Below are positions 23,861-33,262 of a stretch of DNA of 36,288 bases, in pieces. Made by a program: the position numbers and the translations under genes. The notes under the pieces are model-generated. The model had not been told where the DNA came from and did not search any database. It worked only from the letters and a program-made list of their open reading frames with translations. How positions within the stretch are numbered: the stretch's first letter is position 1; each line of letters starts with the position of its first letter. Source of the DNA: Actinomycetota bacterium (GTDB lineage: Bacteria > Actinomycetota > Actinomycetes > Actinomycetales > Microbacteriaceae); contig WLPL01000006.1 of assembly GCA_009698805.1 (NCBI GenBank), positions 1-36,288 on the forward strand. Direction: 5' to 3'.

Positions 23861-24265
23861 TTAGTTGACCTCGGGAGCAAATGTGATGCTCACCGAGTTG
23901 ATGCAGAAGCGATCTCCGGTTGGTGTCTGCGGGGCGTCCTCGAAAACGTGGCCAAGATGGCTGCCACATTTGGCGCAGACTACTTCGGTTCTTGTCATTC
24001 CGTGAGAGCGATCTTCGATCAGCTTGACGGCGTGGTCTTCTTTAGGTTCGTAGAAACTCGGCCAACCACAGTGAGCGTCGAACTTGGTTTCGCTCTTGAA
24101 GAGTTCGGCTCCGCAGCCTTTGCAAGAGAAAGTGCCGAGTCTCTCCTCATTCAAGAGCTCGCCAGTGTGGGCGCGTTCGGTGCCCTTTTCGCGTAGAACG
24201 TGAAACTCAAATTCGGTAAGTTCTTCGCGCCATTGCTCATCGGTCTTTTCTACTTCGAAGCCCAC
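23861..24265 (-). CDS. msrB: peptide-methionine (R)-S-oxide reductase
   Basis: 134 residues. Repairs the R-form of methionine sulfoxide in proteins. Two CxxC zinc pairs (CKGCG and CAKCG), the substrate motif CGWPSFYEP, GHVFEDAP and the catalytic cysteine in RFCINSVSITF are all present. The GTG at 24265 follows GAAGGA with good spacing; an upstream TTG start would include that Shine-Dalgarno. No resolving MsrA is nearby. Its upstream region shares a 14-bp palindrome with the divergent LytR_C gene. Confidence 0.95.
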   Translation of the reverse strand: MGFEVEKTDEQWREELTEFEFHVLREKGTERAHTGELLNEERLGTFSCKGCGAELFKSETKFDAHCGWPSFYEPKEDHAVKLIEDRSHGMTRTEVVCAKCGSHLGHVFEDAPQTPTGDRFCINSVSITFAPEVN

Positions 24266-24286
24266 GGTTATTCCTTCTCTCAACTG

Positions 24287-24300
24287 ACCTAATATTAGGT
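24287..24300. promoter_or_regulatory. 14-bp perfect palindrome in divergent msrB / LytR_C promoter region
   Basis: ACCTAATATTAGGT reads the same on both strands. It contains TAATAT on each strand, so it could supply overlapping -10 boxes for both genes or be a repressor operator. Confidence 0.4.
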
Positions 24301-24323
24301 AGCAACATCTACTAAGAGGTTAA

Positions 24324-24815
24324 ATGTCAAAAAAGTTCCCGCTGGACGAATTCGACCAGTTGCCAAACCACGGTGGGCGTCATCGCATTCGACGCACTGG
24401 TGGGGATCGCGTAAGGGAATTCTTTCGTTACATGCTGATCTCGCTTGTCGTGGCGACCCTCGGTTACTTTGGTTTCACCTGGGTTGACAGCGGAAACCTC
24501 TTCTCGGCCCCGGCGCCAACAAATAATGTTCAGGTCGATGCGACCAAGGGTTACCCGGTCACAGTCCTCGACGGTACTGGCACAGCTGGCACAGCTTCCG
24601 GCGTCGCCCACAAAGTTTTGGACGCCGGTTGGTTCGTGGTGACCGCCGATAAGCTGCCGAAGAAGACCAGCAAAACTGTGATTTATTACTCGAACGTCGA
24701 CTACAAGGCGACCGCTCAAAGTCTTACCGCCGTGGTCGGAAAGTACCCGATCAAGCTCGACGCAAACTACTCAGACCCGATTACGGTCGTGCTCGGGGCA
24801 GATTTTCTAAAGTAA
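24324..24815 (+). CDS. LytR_C-domain membrane protein
   Basis: 163 residues: a charged cytoplasmic N-terminus (about 1-34, HRIRRTGGDRVREFFR), one membrane helix (about 35-53), a short linker, and an external domain (about 70-160) matching the LytR_C fold (VTVLDGTGTAGTASGVAHKVLDAGWFVV). In LytR-CpsA-Psr proteins this domain follows the ligase, but here it stands alone on a membrane anchor. A cell-wall role is likely but unproven. AGAGG precedes the ATG. Confidence 0.82.
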   Translation: MSKKFPLDEFDQLPNHGGRHRIRRTGGDRVREFFRYMLISLVVATLGYFGFTWVDSGNLFSAPAPTNNVQVDATKGYPVTVLDGTGTAGTASGVAHKVLDAGWFVVTADKLPKKTSKTVIYYSNVDYKATAQSLTAVVGKYPIKLDANYSDPITVVLGADFLK

Positions 24816-24828
24816 CGGGTCTATAAAG

Positions 24829-24851
24829 GTCTTGTTTTATTTTAAAAAGAC
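24829..24851 (+). terminator. weak candidate terminator after the LytR_C gene
   Basis: GTCTT (24829-24833) can pair with AAGAC (24847-24851), extended by T/A pairs past a bulged G. AT-rich sequence follows but no clean T run. Confidence 0.25.
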
Positions 24852-24861
24852 TCTATTTACT

Positions 24862-24998
24862 TTGAACTTAATGGGATAGCGTGGCTAATAGGTCGTTGTG
24901 CCGCCAGGGGTGATCCCTTGGCTGCCATAGTTACAACAGTTTCTATGCGACTCATGTCCGACTGATCGGGCACTAAACATAGGTAACAGGAGTAAGTA
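24862..24998 (+). promoter_or_regulatory. cold shock gene promoter and ~100-base structured 5' leader
   Basis: TTGAAC (24862-24867) and TAATAG (24886-24891), 18 bases apart, form the best promoter. The leader contains a hairpin at 24900-24925 (nine pairs with a bulge and a mismatch) and ends with AGGAG before the ATG. Long leaders act as RNA thermosensors in known csp genes; that role is inferred here. Confidence 0.4.
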
Positions 24999-25202
24999 AT
25001 GGCAACAGGAACCGTAAAGTGGTTCAACTCTGAGAAGGGCTTCGGCTTCATCACTCAGGACGGCGGTGCAGACGTATTCGTGCACTTCTCAGCTATCGGA
25101 GGCGATGGCTACAAGGAACTCAAAGAGAACCAGCGAGTTGAGTTCGACGTTAAGAGTGGCGACAAAGGCCCACAGGCAGACAACGTAACCGTTGTTGGCT
25201 AA
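24999..25202 (+). CDS. cspA: CspA-type cold shock protein
   Basis: A 67-residue single cold-shock domain that binds single-stranded RNA and DNA and prevents secondary structure. RNA-binding motifs RNP1 (KGFGFI) and RNP2 (VFVHFSAI) are intact. The length is standard. A strong AGGAG lies 7 bases before the ATG. It is followed by a terminator and has a long leader of its own, so it is monocistronic. Confidence 0.97.
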   Translation: MATGTVKWFNSEKGFGFITQDGGADVFVHFSAIGGDGYKELKENQRVEFDVKSGDKGPQADNVTVVG

Positions 25203-25219
25203 GTAAAGACTTAACACCG

Positions 25220-25250
25220 AAAAGCGCCATCCCACAGGGGTGGCGCTTTT
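25220..25250 (+). terminator. intrinsic terminator after cspA
   Basis: A stem of about 14 bp (25220-25233 with 25237-25250) closes an ACA loop; the core pairs AAAAGCGCCA with TGGCGCTTTT. It separates cspA from the groEL control region, which starts two bases later. Confidence 0.88.
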
Positions 25251-25252
25251 CG

Positions 25253-25279
25253 TTTGCACTCTGGGGTAGAGAGTGCCAA
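25253..25279 (+). promoter_or_regulatory. CIRCE operator 1 with overlapping groEL promoter
   Basis: TTTGCACTC (25253-25261), nine bases, GAGTGCCAA (25271-25279): the inverted repeat bound by HrcA. The -35 TTGCAC (25254-25259) lies inside the left arm, and 17 bases later is the -10 CAAAAT (25277-25282). Confidence 0.85.
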
Positions 25280-25286
25280 AATAGAC

Positions 25287-26955
<1,669 letters not shown>

Positions 26956-26963
26956 AGTCATTT

Positions 26964-27002
26964 ACGAGTTGGGCGGAGCCGCGAGGCTCCGCCCTTTCTC
27001 GT
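26964..27002 (+). terminator. groEL terminator
   Basis: A 10-bp GC-rich stem (26971-26980 with 26985-26994) with a GCGA loop, followed by TTT. The outer arms ACGAG and CTCGT (26964-26968, 26998-27002) can extend it past an internal loop. Confidence 0.85.
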
Positions 27003-27290
27003 TTAAAGGAACAACCGAACGTTTGCCTGCTCGATTTCGGCGTATTGCTTGGCGGCGTGTGCCAACGCGATGCTCACCTCGCCGAGCTGTTGTTGGACGG
27101 TTGTCGCCGTGATCCTCCAGCGGCCTACCAACTCTTGAAAGCTCGTGGCAGCAACGCCCTGCCATGAATTCTGCAGCCCCTGCAGATTGGTGTGAAGGTT
27201 GTCAACCTCGGTCTGTAATCGATTGATGGTTGCCTGAATCGTGCTGTTAGCGGCCAGCACCTGCTCGCTATCTACTGTGAAATGTGTCAT
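27003..27290 (-). CDS. WXG100 (ESAT-6-like) family protein
   Basis: 95 residues forming a predicted helical hairpin, with the turn motif WQG in LQNSWQGVAATSFQELV near the middle. WXG100 proteins are usually exported by an ESX/type VII system as dimers. No EccC/FtsK ATPase or second WXG100 gene is in the window. The ATG at 27290 was chosen; an upstream TTG adds four residues. Neither has a good Shine-Dalgarno. Residues FQELVGRWRITA extend the second helix. Confidence 0.82.
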   Translation of the reverse strand: MTHFTVDSEQVLAANSTIQATINRLQTEVDNLHTNLQGLQNSWQGVAATSFQELVGRWRITATTVQQQLGEVSIALAHAAKQYAEIEQANVRLFL

Positions 27291-27349
27291 GGCATGATGC
27301 AACTACAAGCCCGTAAGGCGTGGGGGTTGAAAGCGAATTCTGGGGAAAA

Positions 27350-28807
27350 CTAGGGTAGTTCAACCCTGAATGTTGCTCCGCCGCCAGGGGTCTCGAGCGC
27401 CGAGATGCTACCACCGTGCCGTTCGACAATGGCTTTCACGATCGCAAGACCAAGGCCAGAGCCGCCGGTTTCGCGGTTGCGTGAGTTGTCGGCGCGATAA
27501 AAGCGCTCAAAAACCTTGTCACGCAAATTCGTCGGGATTCCAGGGCCGCTGTCTCGCACCTCGAAGACGTTCAGCTTGCCAATTTTGCCGAAGGCAACCA
27601 CCACGGTCTGCTTTTTGTTCGAGAATCTGGACGCATTTGCCAAGAGATTGATCAAAACCTGACGAATAGCCCCGACGTCCACCATTGCCTCGTGGGTGGA
27701 AATCTCTTTACCGTCGAAGTCGGTAACGGCAATTTTCACGCCGGTACTCAGCTCGATGTCCTTGCCGACCTCTTTCGTGACCGCAACCAAATTGGACTTG
27801 GTTTTCGAAATCTCGGTTTTTTCGTCTAGGCGGGCGAGGACCAAAAGATTGTCGACCAACTCAGACATGCGAATGGCTTCGGATTCGATTCGGTCCATCG
27901 CTTCGCTCAGGTCCTGCTTCTTGTCAAGCGCACCCATGCGGTAAAGCTCTGCGTAGCCTCGCACGCTAGCCAGTGGCGTGCGAAGTTCGTGGCTGGCGTC
28001 GGAGACGAATCTGCGCATCTGTTCGAGCGCACGTCCGCGTTGGCCGAAAGCCAGCTCGATACTGTCGAGCATCGAGTTCAAGGCGGTGTTGATGCGCGCA
28101 ACTTCGGTCTTACCCGGACGCTGAGGCAAACGTTGTGTGATGTCGCCAGCGGCCACTGCTTCGGCTGTGCGCTCAACCTCTTTGAGCGGCCTAAGGGCAG
28201 AGGTGATTGTGATCCAAATCGAAAGTGCGCTGATTATCAGCAGTAGAAACCCAAACGAGGCTCCGATGACTCGGTACTGGTCGAGCATCGCGTTGTTCGA
28301 GTCGGTTGGGAGAGCGACGACCAGCGAACCACTGGCGACGGTCAGCGGAACGGCGACGATTCGCCAACCCTTACCGTTGACCAAGCCTGCAACCGGCACG
28401 CCGTTTGAGTCAACCTCGAAGGGTAGGCCATGAGTTTTGAGAACAGCGCTGAGGCTGAAGCGGCTGAGGTTTGGCTTGAGCCCCTTGTTCGCGGCAGATG
28501 AGATTATGTAGAAAATCTCGGTGCCGTTTGGATCTAGGTATGAGATGAAGTAGTCGCTAGGTAGCCGCGGAAGGTCTAGTTGCCGAGCGGCGATTTTTAG
28601 CTGCACCAGCGCCGGGTCTTCGTTAGCTAAAGTCTTTGCGGTGTCGACAAGAATTGAGTCGGCATTTCGCTGAAGGTAGGTCTTTACCACTGAGAGTGTT
28701 CCAGCGCTTGATACCACCAGCAAGATGCCGATGATCGCGACGGAGAATGCGGTTAGTTTGGTGCGCAGGGGGATTCGTGCCCAACCCTCAGCGATTTTTG
28801 ATTTCAT
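27350..28807 (-). CDS. sensor histidine kinase (MprB/TcrY-like)
   Basis: 485 residues: membrane helix 1 (about 18-40), an external sensor region (about 41-180), membrane helix 2 (about 181-203), HAMP (about 204-256), then the kinase core. H273 lies in RFVSDASHELRTPLASVRGYAEL; then INLLANASRFS, VRDSGPGIP and ERFYRADNSRNRETGGSGLGLAIVKA. The external region has YFISYLDPNGTEIF. The signal is unknown. It overlaps the response regulator stop as TAATG, so the pair is coupled. Confidence 0.9.
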   Translation of the reverse strand: MKSKIAEGWARIPLRTKLTAFSVAIIGILLVVSSAGTLSVVKTYLQRNADSILVDTAKTLANEDPALVQLKIAARQLDLPRLPSDYFISYLDPNGTEIFYIISSAANKGLKPNLSRFSLSAVLKTHGLPFEVDSNGVPVAGLVNGKGWRIVAVPLTVASGSLVVALPTDSNNAMLDQYRVIGASFGFLLLIISALSIWITITSALRPLKEVERTAEAVAAGDITQRLPQRPGKTEVARINTALNSMLDSIELAFGQRGRALEQMRRFVSDASHELRTPLASVRGYAELYRMGALDKKQDLSEAMDRIESEAIRMSELVDNLLVLARLDEKTEISKTKSNLVAVTKEVGKDIELSTGVKIAVTDFDGKEISTHEAMVDVGAIRQVLINLLANASRFSNKKQTVVVAFGKIGKLNVFEVRDSGPGIPTNLRDKVFERFYRADNSRNRETGGSGLGLAIVKAIVERHGGSISALETPGGGATFRVELP

Positions 28808-29535
28808 TAGTTTGATTTAAACATGTAACCGATGCCGCGCTTGGTAACCACCACGGATTGTTTGGTCAACGGGTCTAACTTCTTGCGCAGGTATGAAACG
28901 TATGATTCGACGATTCCCATTTCGCCATTGAAATCGTATTCCCACACGTAGTCCAAGATCTGAGCCTTGCTAAGCACTCGATTCGAGTTCTCCATAAGGT
29001 AGGTCAGCAGTTTGTATTCTGTCGGGCTGAGATCGACCGGCGTGCCGCCAACGGTGACCTCGTGGGCGTCCTCGTCGACCGAGACCTCGCCTACGGTTAG
29101 GAATCGAGGACGGTGAGCGTCGTTGCCAGAGCGGCGAAGAATTGCTTTCATGCGGGCTAGAAGAGCCGCGTTACTCCAAGGCTTCACGACGTAGTCGTCA
29201 CCCCAGAAGGTGAGGCCTGAAGCCTCGGTCTCGCGATCGTCCCGCGCAGTCAGGAACATGATTGGTGCCGTGTGGCCCAGGCGGCGGAGCTCCTTGGCCA
29301 GTGCCAAGCCTTCGTTACGGCCGCTTTCCTCAGGGTTCTCTTTGTTGATGTCCAGGAAGGCTGGCATGTTGATGTCCAAGATGAAGAAGTCCGGGGGAGT
29401 TACCTTGGCGACCTCGAGTGCCTCTTGACTGGTAGAAACGGCGTGAGGGGTAAAACCACCAAAGGTTAGGGTTTGGTTTAGCTGCGCGCGAATGCTCGAC
29501 TCGTCGTCGACCACTAGAACTTTGATTGTCTCCAT
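28807..29535 (-). CDS. OmpR-type response regulator with a receiver insertion
   Basis: 242 residues: receiver (about 1-130) and winged helix (about 140-240; LSPTEYKLLTYLMENSNRVLSK, ESYVSYLRKKLDP, KRGIGYMFK). D54 is the phosphoacceptor, T96 and K118-P119 complete the pocket. The stretch from D54 to T96 is 42 residues, against 27 in the RegX3-like protein of this window, so about 15 extra residues (around 60-75, acidic and Asn-rich) sit in the loop after the phosphoacceptor. Works with the downstream kinase. CAAACT lies six bases before the ATG. Confidence 0.9.
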   Translation of the reverse strand: METIKVLVVDDESSIRAQLNQTLTFGGFTPHAVSTSQEALEVAKVTPPDFFILDINMPAFLDINKENPEESGRNEGLALAKELRRLGHTAPIMFLTARDDRETEASGLTFWGDDYVVKPWSNAALLARMKAILRRSGNDAHRPRFLTVGEVSVDEDAHEVTVGGTPVDLSPTEYKLLTYLMENSNRVLSKAQILDYVWEYDFNGEMGIVESYVSYLRKKLDPLTKQSVVVTKRGIGYMFKSN

Positions 29536-29547
29536 GCTGAGAGTTTG
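29533..29547 (-). promoter_or_regulatory. -10-like box with leaderless start of the response regulator
   Basis: Minus strand CAAACT (29547-29542), six bases, ATG (29535). Fits NANNNT; the first position is C. No Shine-Dalgarno. Confidence 0.35.
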
Positions 29548-29600
29548 CTGGATAAACCTGAAAGATGGCTGTGAGTTAGTTGAGTGTCTCTTGCGAGTTT

Positions 29601-31238
29601 TTAGAGCAGTTCTTCAGCGTCGATGATCTCGTAAGAGTAGCCCTGCTCGGCTAGGAAGCGCTGACGGTTTTGAGCAAAGTCCTGGTCTACCGTGTCTCTC
29701 GCAATGAGCGTATAGAAGTTGGCGGTTCTGCCGTCTACCTTCGGGCGCAGGATTCGCCCGAGACGCTGGGCCTCCTCTTGACGCGAGCCGTAGGAACCCG
29801 AAATCTGAATCGCGACCGAGGCCTCCGGGAGGTCAATCGAGAAGTTGGCGACCTTAGAGACGACCAGTGTTGAGATTTCACCCGTCCGGAACTTGTTGAA
29901 CAAGACTTCGCGCTCATCAACGGGGGTTTCACCGGTGATAAACGGAACCTTCAGCGCGGTGGCAACGGTATGAATTTGGTCGAGGTATTGGCCGATGATC
30001 AGCGTCGGCTCGCCCTTGTGTTTTGCCATCAGTCTCGAAATGACCGGAATCTTCATTGGAGATGTCGCTGCGATTCGGTAGCGGTCTTCCTGGTTAGAAA
30101 TCGCGTATTCGAGACGCTCTTGCTCGGGTAGATCGACGCGCACCTCAAAGCAGGCAGCCGGCGCGATGTAGCCCTGTGACTCGATTTCTTTCCAGGGAGC
30201 GTCAAAGCGCTTCGGACCGATTAGTGAGAAGACATCGCCTTCCTTGCCATCCTCACGCACCAGTGTGGCGGTGAGCCCGAGGCGGCGCCTGGCCTGCAGC
30301 TCGGCGGTCATCTTGAAAATCGGGGCCGGAAGCAGGTGGACCTCGTCGTAAATGATCAGCCCCCAGTCGTTCGCGTTTAAAAGAGCGAGGTGAGCGTATT
30401 CGCCTTTACGCTTCGTGGTGAGGATTTGGTAGGTGGCAATCGTCACCGGACGAACCTCTTTGACCGAGCCGGAATATTCACCGATCTCTTCTTCGGTAAG
30501 GCTGGTGCGCTTGAGGAGTTCGTTCTTCCACTGGCGTGCAGAAACCGTGTTGGTCACCAGAATCAGTGTGTTTGTCTTGGCAACCGTCATCGCGCCAGCG
30601 CCGACGATGGTCTTGCCAGCGCCGCAGGGAAGAACAACTACGCCCGAGCCGCCGGCCCAAAACTTTTCGATAGCCTGCTTTTGGTAACCGCGCATCTGCC
30701 AGTCACTCTCGAACAACTCAATCGGGTGAGGGGTGCCTTCGGTGTAGCCCGCGAGATCCTCGGCCGGCCAGCCCAACTTCAAGAGCTCCTGCTTCACATG
30801 GCCGCGAGCCCAGGGCGAGATTCTGAACGTTGTCTCGCTAATTCTCCCGCCAAGCAGTTCGTTGATCTTCTTATGGCGCGAAACCTCCGCTAGGACGGGC
30901 TTATCTTCTGAGAAGAGTTCGAGTTCGCCGTCTTCACCACGCAGAATCGTGAGTCGCCCGTAGCGCGACATCGTCTCGGTGATGTCGGTGCGAACCGATT
31001 GGGGCACGGCAAATTTGGCGTATCGATCTAGGACGCCGAGCACGAAATCTGCGTCGTGGCCGGCAGCGCGCGCGTTCCAAAGCCCGAGTCTGGTGATTCG
31101 GTAGGTGTGAATGTGCTCCGGGGCTCGTTCTAGTTCGGCAAATACCGCTAGGTCGTGGCGCGCGTCGGCAGCCATCGGGTGGTCAACTTCGAGCAGGGCG
31201 GTCTTATCGCTCTGAACGATTAGCGGCCCCGTGGTCAT
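29601..31238 (-). CDS. XPB/Ssl2-like DNA repair helicase
   Basis: A 545-residue superfamily 2 helicase like eukaryotic XPB and mycobacterial Rv0861c. The N-terminal ~175 residues include a damage-recognition-like region; Walker A LPCGAGKT (203-210), DEVH (298-301), the RED motif (328-330) typical of XPB, and C-terminal helicase motifs LVVSKVANFSIDLP and QEEAQRLGRILRP. Inferred role: unwinding DNA in repair. The neighbour upstream on the same strand is its conserved partner. The ATG has TAGGCT six bases upstream and no Shine-Dalgarno. Confidence 0.93.
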   Translation of the reverse strand: MTTGPLIVQSDKTALLEVDHPMAADARHDLAVFAELERAPEHIHTYRITRLGLWNARAAGHDADFVLGVLDRYAKFAVPQSVRTDITETMSRYGRLTILRGEDGELELFSEDKPVLAEVSRHKKINELLGGRISETTFRISPWARGHVKQELLKLGWPAEDLAGYTEGTPHPIELFESDWQMRGYQKQAIEKFWAGGSGVVVLPCGAGKTIVGAGAMTVAKTNTLILVTNTVSARQWKNELLKRTSLTEEEIGEYSGSVKEVRPVTIATYQILTTKRKGEYAHLALLNANDWGLIIYDEVHLLPAPIFKMTAELQARRRLGLTATLVREDGKEGDVFSLIGPKRFDAPWKEIESQGYIAPAACFEVRVDLPEQERLEYAISNQEDRYRIAATSPMKIPVISRLMAKHKGEPTLIIGQYLDQIHTVATALKVPFITGETPVDEREVLFNKFRTGEISTLVVSKVANFSIDLPEASVAIQISGSYGSRQEEAQRLGRILRPKVDGRTANFYTLIARDTVDQDFAQNRQRFLAEQGYSYEIIDAEELL

Positions 31239-31250
31239 CCGTATAGCCTA
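31236..31250 (-). promoter_or_regulatory. -10 box and leaderless start of the XPB gene
   Basis: Minus strand TAGGCT (31250-31245), ATACGG, ATG (31238). It would give the helicase its own transcript independent of the partner gene upstream. Confidence 0.45.
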
Positions 31251-31264
31251 TTTCGTGCCGACGA

Positions 31265-32944
31265 CTAAAGAAAACTGACTGAAGAAATGTTGGCAATCGG
31301 AATCGTTCGCTCGATGTCAGCTTTGCGATCTCGCGCGCGCATTCGGCCGTTGGCCACACCACTCGGCTCCAGGAGCATTGTCTGCTCGACATCGTTTTGA
31401 CCGGTGAAGACCACCGAGATCTTTGCCTTGCTCTTGATGGCGAGCAAAATCTGACGCATGATCGCTTCGTCGTCCGAACTTGAACTGATTGATAAATCGC
31501 TCTCGCGCAATCTGGCTACCGTTTGAACCCAGTCCCCTGACTCGGCCTTTTGGGCAGCGTTGGCGACGAATCGCTGGGGCGAAATCGGCTTGCCCGACTG
31601 ATCCGAACGAATTGCACAGTGGCCGACCTCGCGAAGTCCGAAGTAGAGAATGTCGCGCGCAAATCGTGAACTTAGGCAAATTGAATCCAGGCGAATTAGG
31701 TTGTACGGCTTGAGGCGAGAGTCGTTCGCGAGCTCGGTTAGCAGGGTTGCGTCGGTGCTGGTCACGAAACAGCCGCCGCTCCTGGCGTCCTCGACCACTC
31801 GAATTCGCCCGAAGCGTTTGACCGCGTCGTTCAGAAGGTAGTCGACTGGCTGAGGCAGTGCGCCTCCCGAAAGCCTTTGCAGGGTCGCGCGAATCTGCGT
31901 CACGCTGAGCCCGGACTCCATGCCGAAGCTGACGCTGAGCGCCGACATCCGATAGCGCGAGGCCAAGCCCGCCTGCTCGATTTCTACAAAGGATCTAAGT
32001 TCGCGTTCGTCGTCGGTGCTGAGAGGCCCCGGTGCAATCACCGAGAGGTCGCCTTGGATGATTATGCGAGCCTGTGTTTTCGGAAGCGCTGCGCTGATTA
32101 ATTTGGTGGCTTTAGCTCGGTCGCCTTTTAGCAGCAGTGGCGTCCAAGTTGACACGGTGTGCTCGATCGCTAGCCCAAGCAGGTTGGCGTAGGTCAAAAT
32201 GTGACCAAAACGGCTGGTGGCATCGAAGCGCTCGAGCGGGAAGCAGTCGCGCAATGCCTTTTCGAGTGAGACGCCCCTCGAGATTTCGCGACCCAATTCT
32301 TCGGCCGCCCCAAAGCCAAGCAGTTCTAACCAAGTCGAAGCCAGCAAACCCCAGCGCTGTTCGGCGGTTGAACCCACCCAATCGGCTGCTCGAAGAGTCA
32401 GAGCCCATCGGCCGTCAATCGGGGTGATTAGGCCGGCGGCTGCCGACAGTTCGAAAACGCTACGCACGAAGTCGAGTTCTTTGCCGGTCAGCGCGGCCAG
32501 ACGTTTTGCGTCGGCTAACGAGATTCCCTGCTTACCCACGTCGCGCAAAATGCGGTGTTCGAGGTCGAATACCAGTTCGGTAATCGAAGAGATTGATTCG
32601 AAGGCGTGGATGCCAGCGACCGAATCCGAATTCGGGCTGGTCGGTTGCCTGGTCTCGATTGGAGACAAAACCTTCGAGTCTTCAAATTGGACGAACTCCC
32701 CGGAGCGAATGAAGTCTAGTACCGGTGACGCATGGTCGTTGTTGGAGCCACTCACATACAGCAGTGCCGACTTGGGAAGTGAATTGACGTACTGAGTCAT
32801 GTGTTTCGGTTGCAGTAGCCATTCGGCTAGATCAAAGAAATCTTTGAGGTTGGTTGAGCTGCCACCGCGAATTCTGAGCAGGCGAACGAGTTCATCGTCT
32901 GTGAGCGCCCTAAGCCGCCCGGCAAGATCGAGAACCTGACTCAT
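31265..32944 (-). CDS. helicase-associated protein, XPB partner (Helicase_C_3-type)
   Basis: 559 residues, cytoplasmic, without a Walker motif. It resembles the mycobacterial Rv0862c type, found next to XPB and carrying the Helicase_C_3 (XPB/Ssl2 N-terminal-like) domain: RIIIQGDLSVIAPGPLS, with LLNDAVKRFGRIRVVE and CFVTSTDATLL in the C-terminal half. The N-terminal part opens with LAGRLRALTDDELVRLLRIRG. It probably acts with the helicase; direct evidence is lacking. It lies 27 bases upstream of the XPB start and 8 bases downstream of the small membrane protein gene. Confidence 0.82.
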   Translation of the reverse strand: MSQVLDLAGRLRALTDDELVRLLRIRGGSSTNLKDFFDLAEWLLQPKHMTQYVNSLPKSALLYVSGSNNDHASPVLDFIRSGEFVQFEDSKVLSPIETRQPTSPNSDSVAGIHAFESISSITELVFDLEHRILRDVGKQGISLADAKRLAALTGKELDFVRSVFELSAAAGLITPIDGRWALTLRAADWVGSTAEQRWGLLASTWLELLGFGAAEELGREISRGVSLEKALRDCFPLERFDATSRFGHILTYANLLGLAIEHTVSTWTPLLLKGDRAKATKLISAALPKTQARIIIQGDLSVIAPGPLSTDDERELRSFVEIEQAGLASRYRMSALSVSFGMESGLSVTQIRATLQRLSGGALPQPVDYLLNDAVKRFGRIRVVEDARSGGCFVTSTDATLLTELANDSRLKPYNLIRLDSICLSSRFARDILYFGLREVGHCAIRSDQSGKPISPQRFVANAAQKAESGDWVQTVARLRESDLSISSSSDDEAIMRQILLAIKSKAKISVVFTGQNDVEQTMLLEPSGVANGRMRARDRKADIERTIPIANISSVSFL

Positions 32945-32952
32945 CCCGGTGG

Positions 32953-33192
32953 TTAGCGCTTAGCTTTGGTTAGTTTTCGCGCCTGAACAATTAGCAGGGC
33001 GATAAGAAGTAACGCGCCAAACGGCAAGCCGATTAGTGGAATCAACGAAATCGGGTGGGGTAGTTCAAATTTGAAGAGGTAAGAAAGTAACACCAGCACG
33101 ATGGTCAAAATTGAAACCCCGATAACTCCAACCATCATGAATGCGAGCACATTTTCTGGTCGAGCTCTCTCGCTGTCCTTGGGTTTAGTCAT
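32953..33192 (-). CDS. small two-helix membrane protein, unknown
   Basis: 79 residues: polar start MTKPKDSERARPENVLA, two membrane helices (about 17-38 and 48-68) and a basic tail QARKLTKAKR. Family not recognised. The ATG at 33192 has TATCCT six bases upstream and an overlapping AAGG, so leaderless initiation is likely. A longer reading from 33315 would run into the divergent cold shock gene and is rejected. Probably co-transcribed with the helicase partner gene. Confidence 0.65.
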   Translation of the reverse strand: MTKPKDSERARPENVLAFMMVGVIGVSILTIVLVLLSYLFKFELPHPISLIPLIGLPFGALLLIALLIVQARKLTKAKR

Positions 33193-33204
33193 CCTTATAG
33201 GATA
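33190..33204 (-). promoter_or_regulatory. -10 box and leaderless start of the small membrane protein gene
   Basis: Minus strand TATCCT (33204-33199), ATAAGG, ATG (33192). Likely the promoter of the three-gene run toward XPB. Confidence 0.45.
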
Positions 33205-33230
33205 CCTGCCCAATGTCCCCTCTTCACAGG

Positions 33231-33236
33231 TAAAAT
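33231..33236 (+). promoter_or_regulatory. -10 box of the second cold shock gene
   Basis: TAAAAT in the context GGTAAAAT, the same octamer as upstream of carD and the 36-residue peptide gene. The start would be near 33243, giving a 20-base leader with GGAGGT before the ATG. Confidence 0.45.
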
Positions 33237-33262
33237 AGGGAGGACACATTTGGAGGTGCCAA

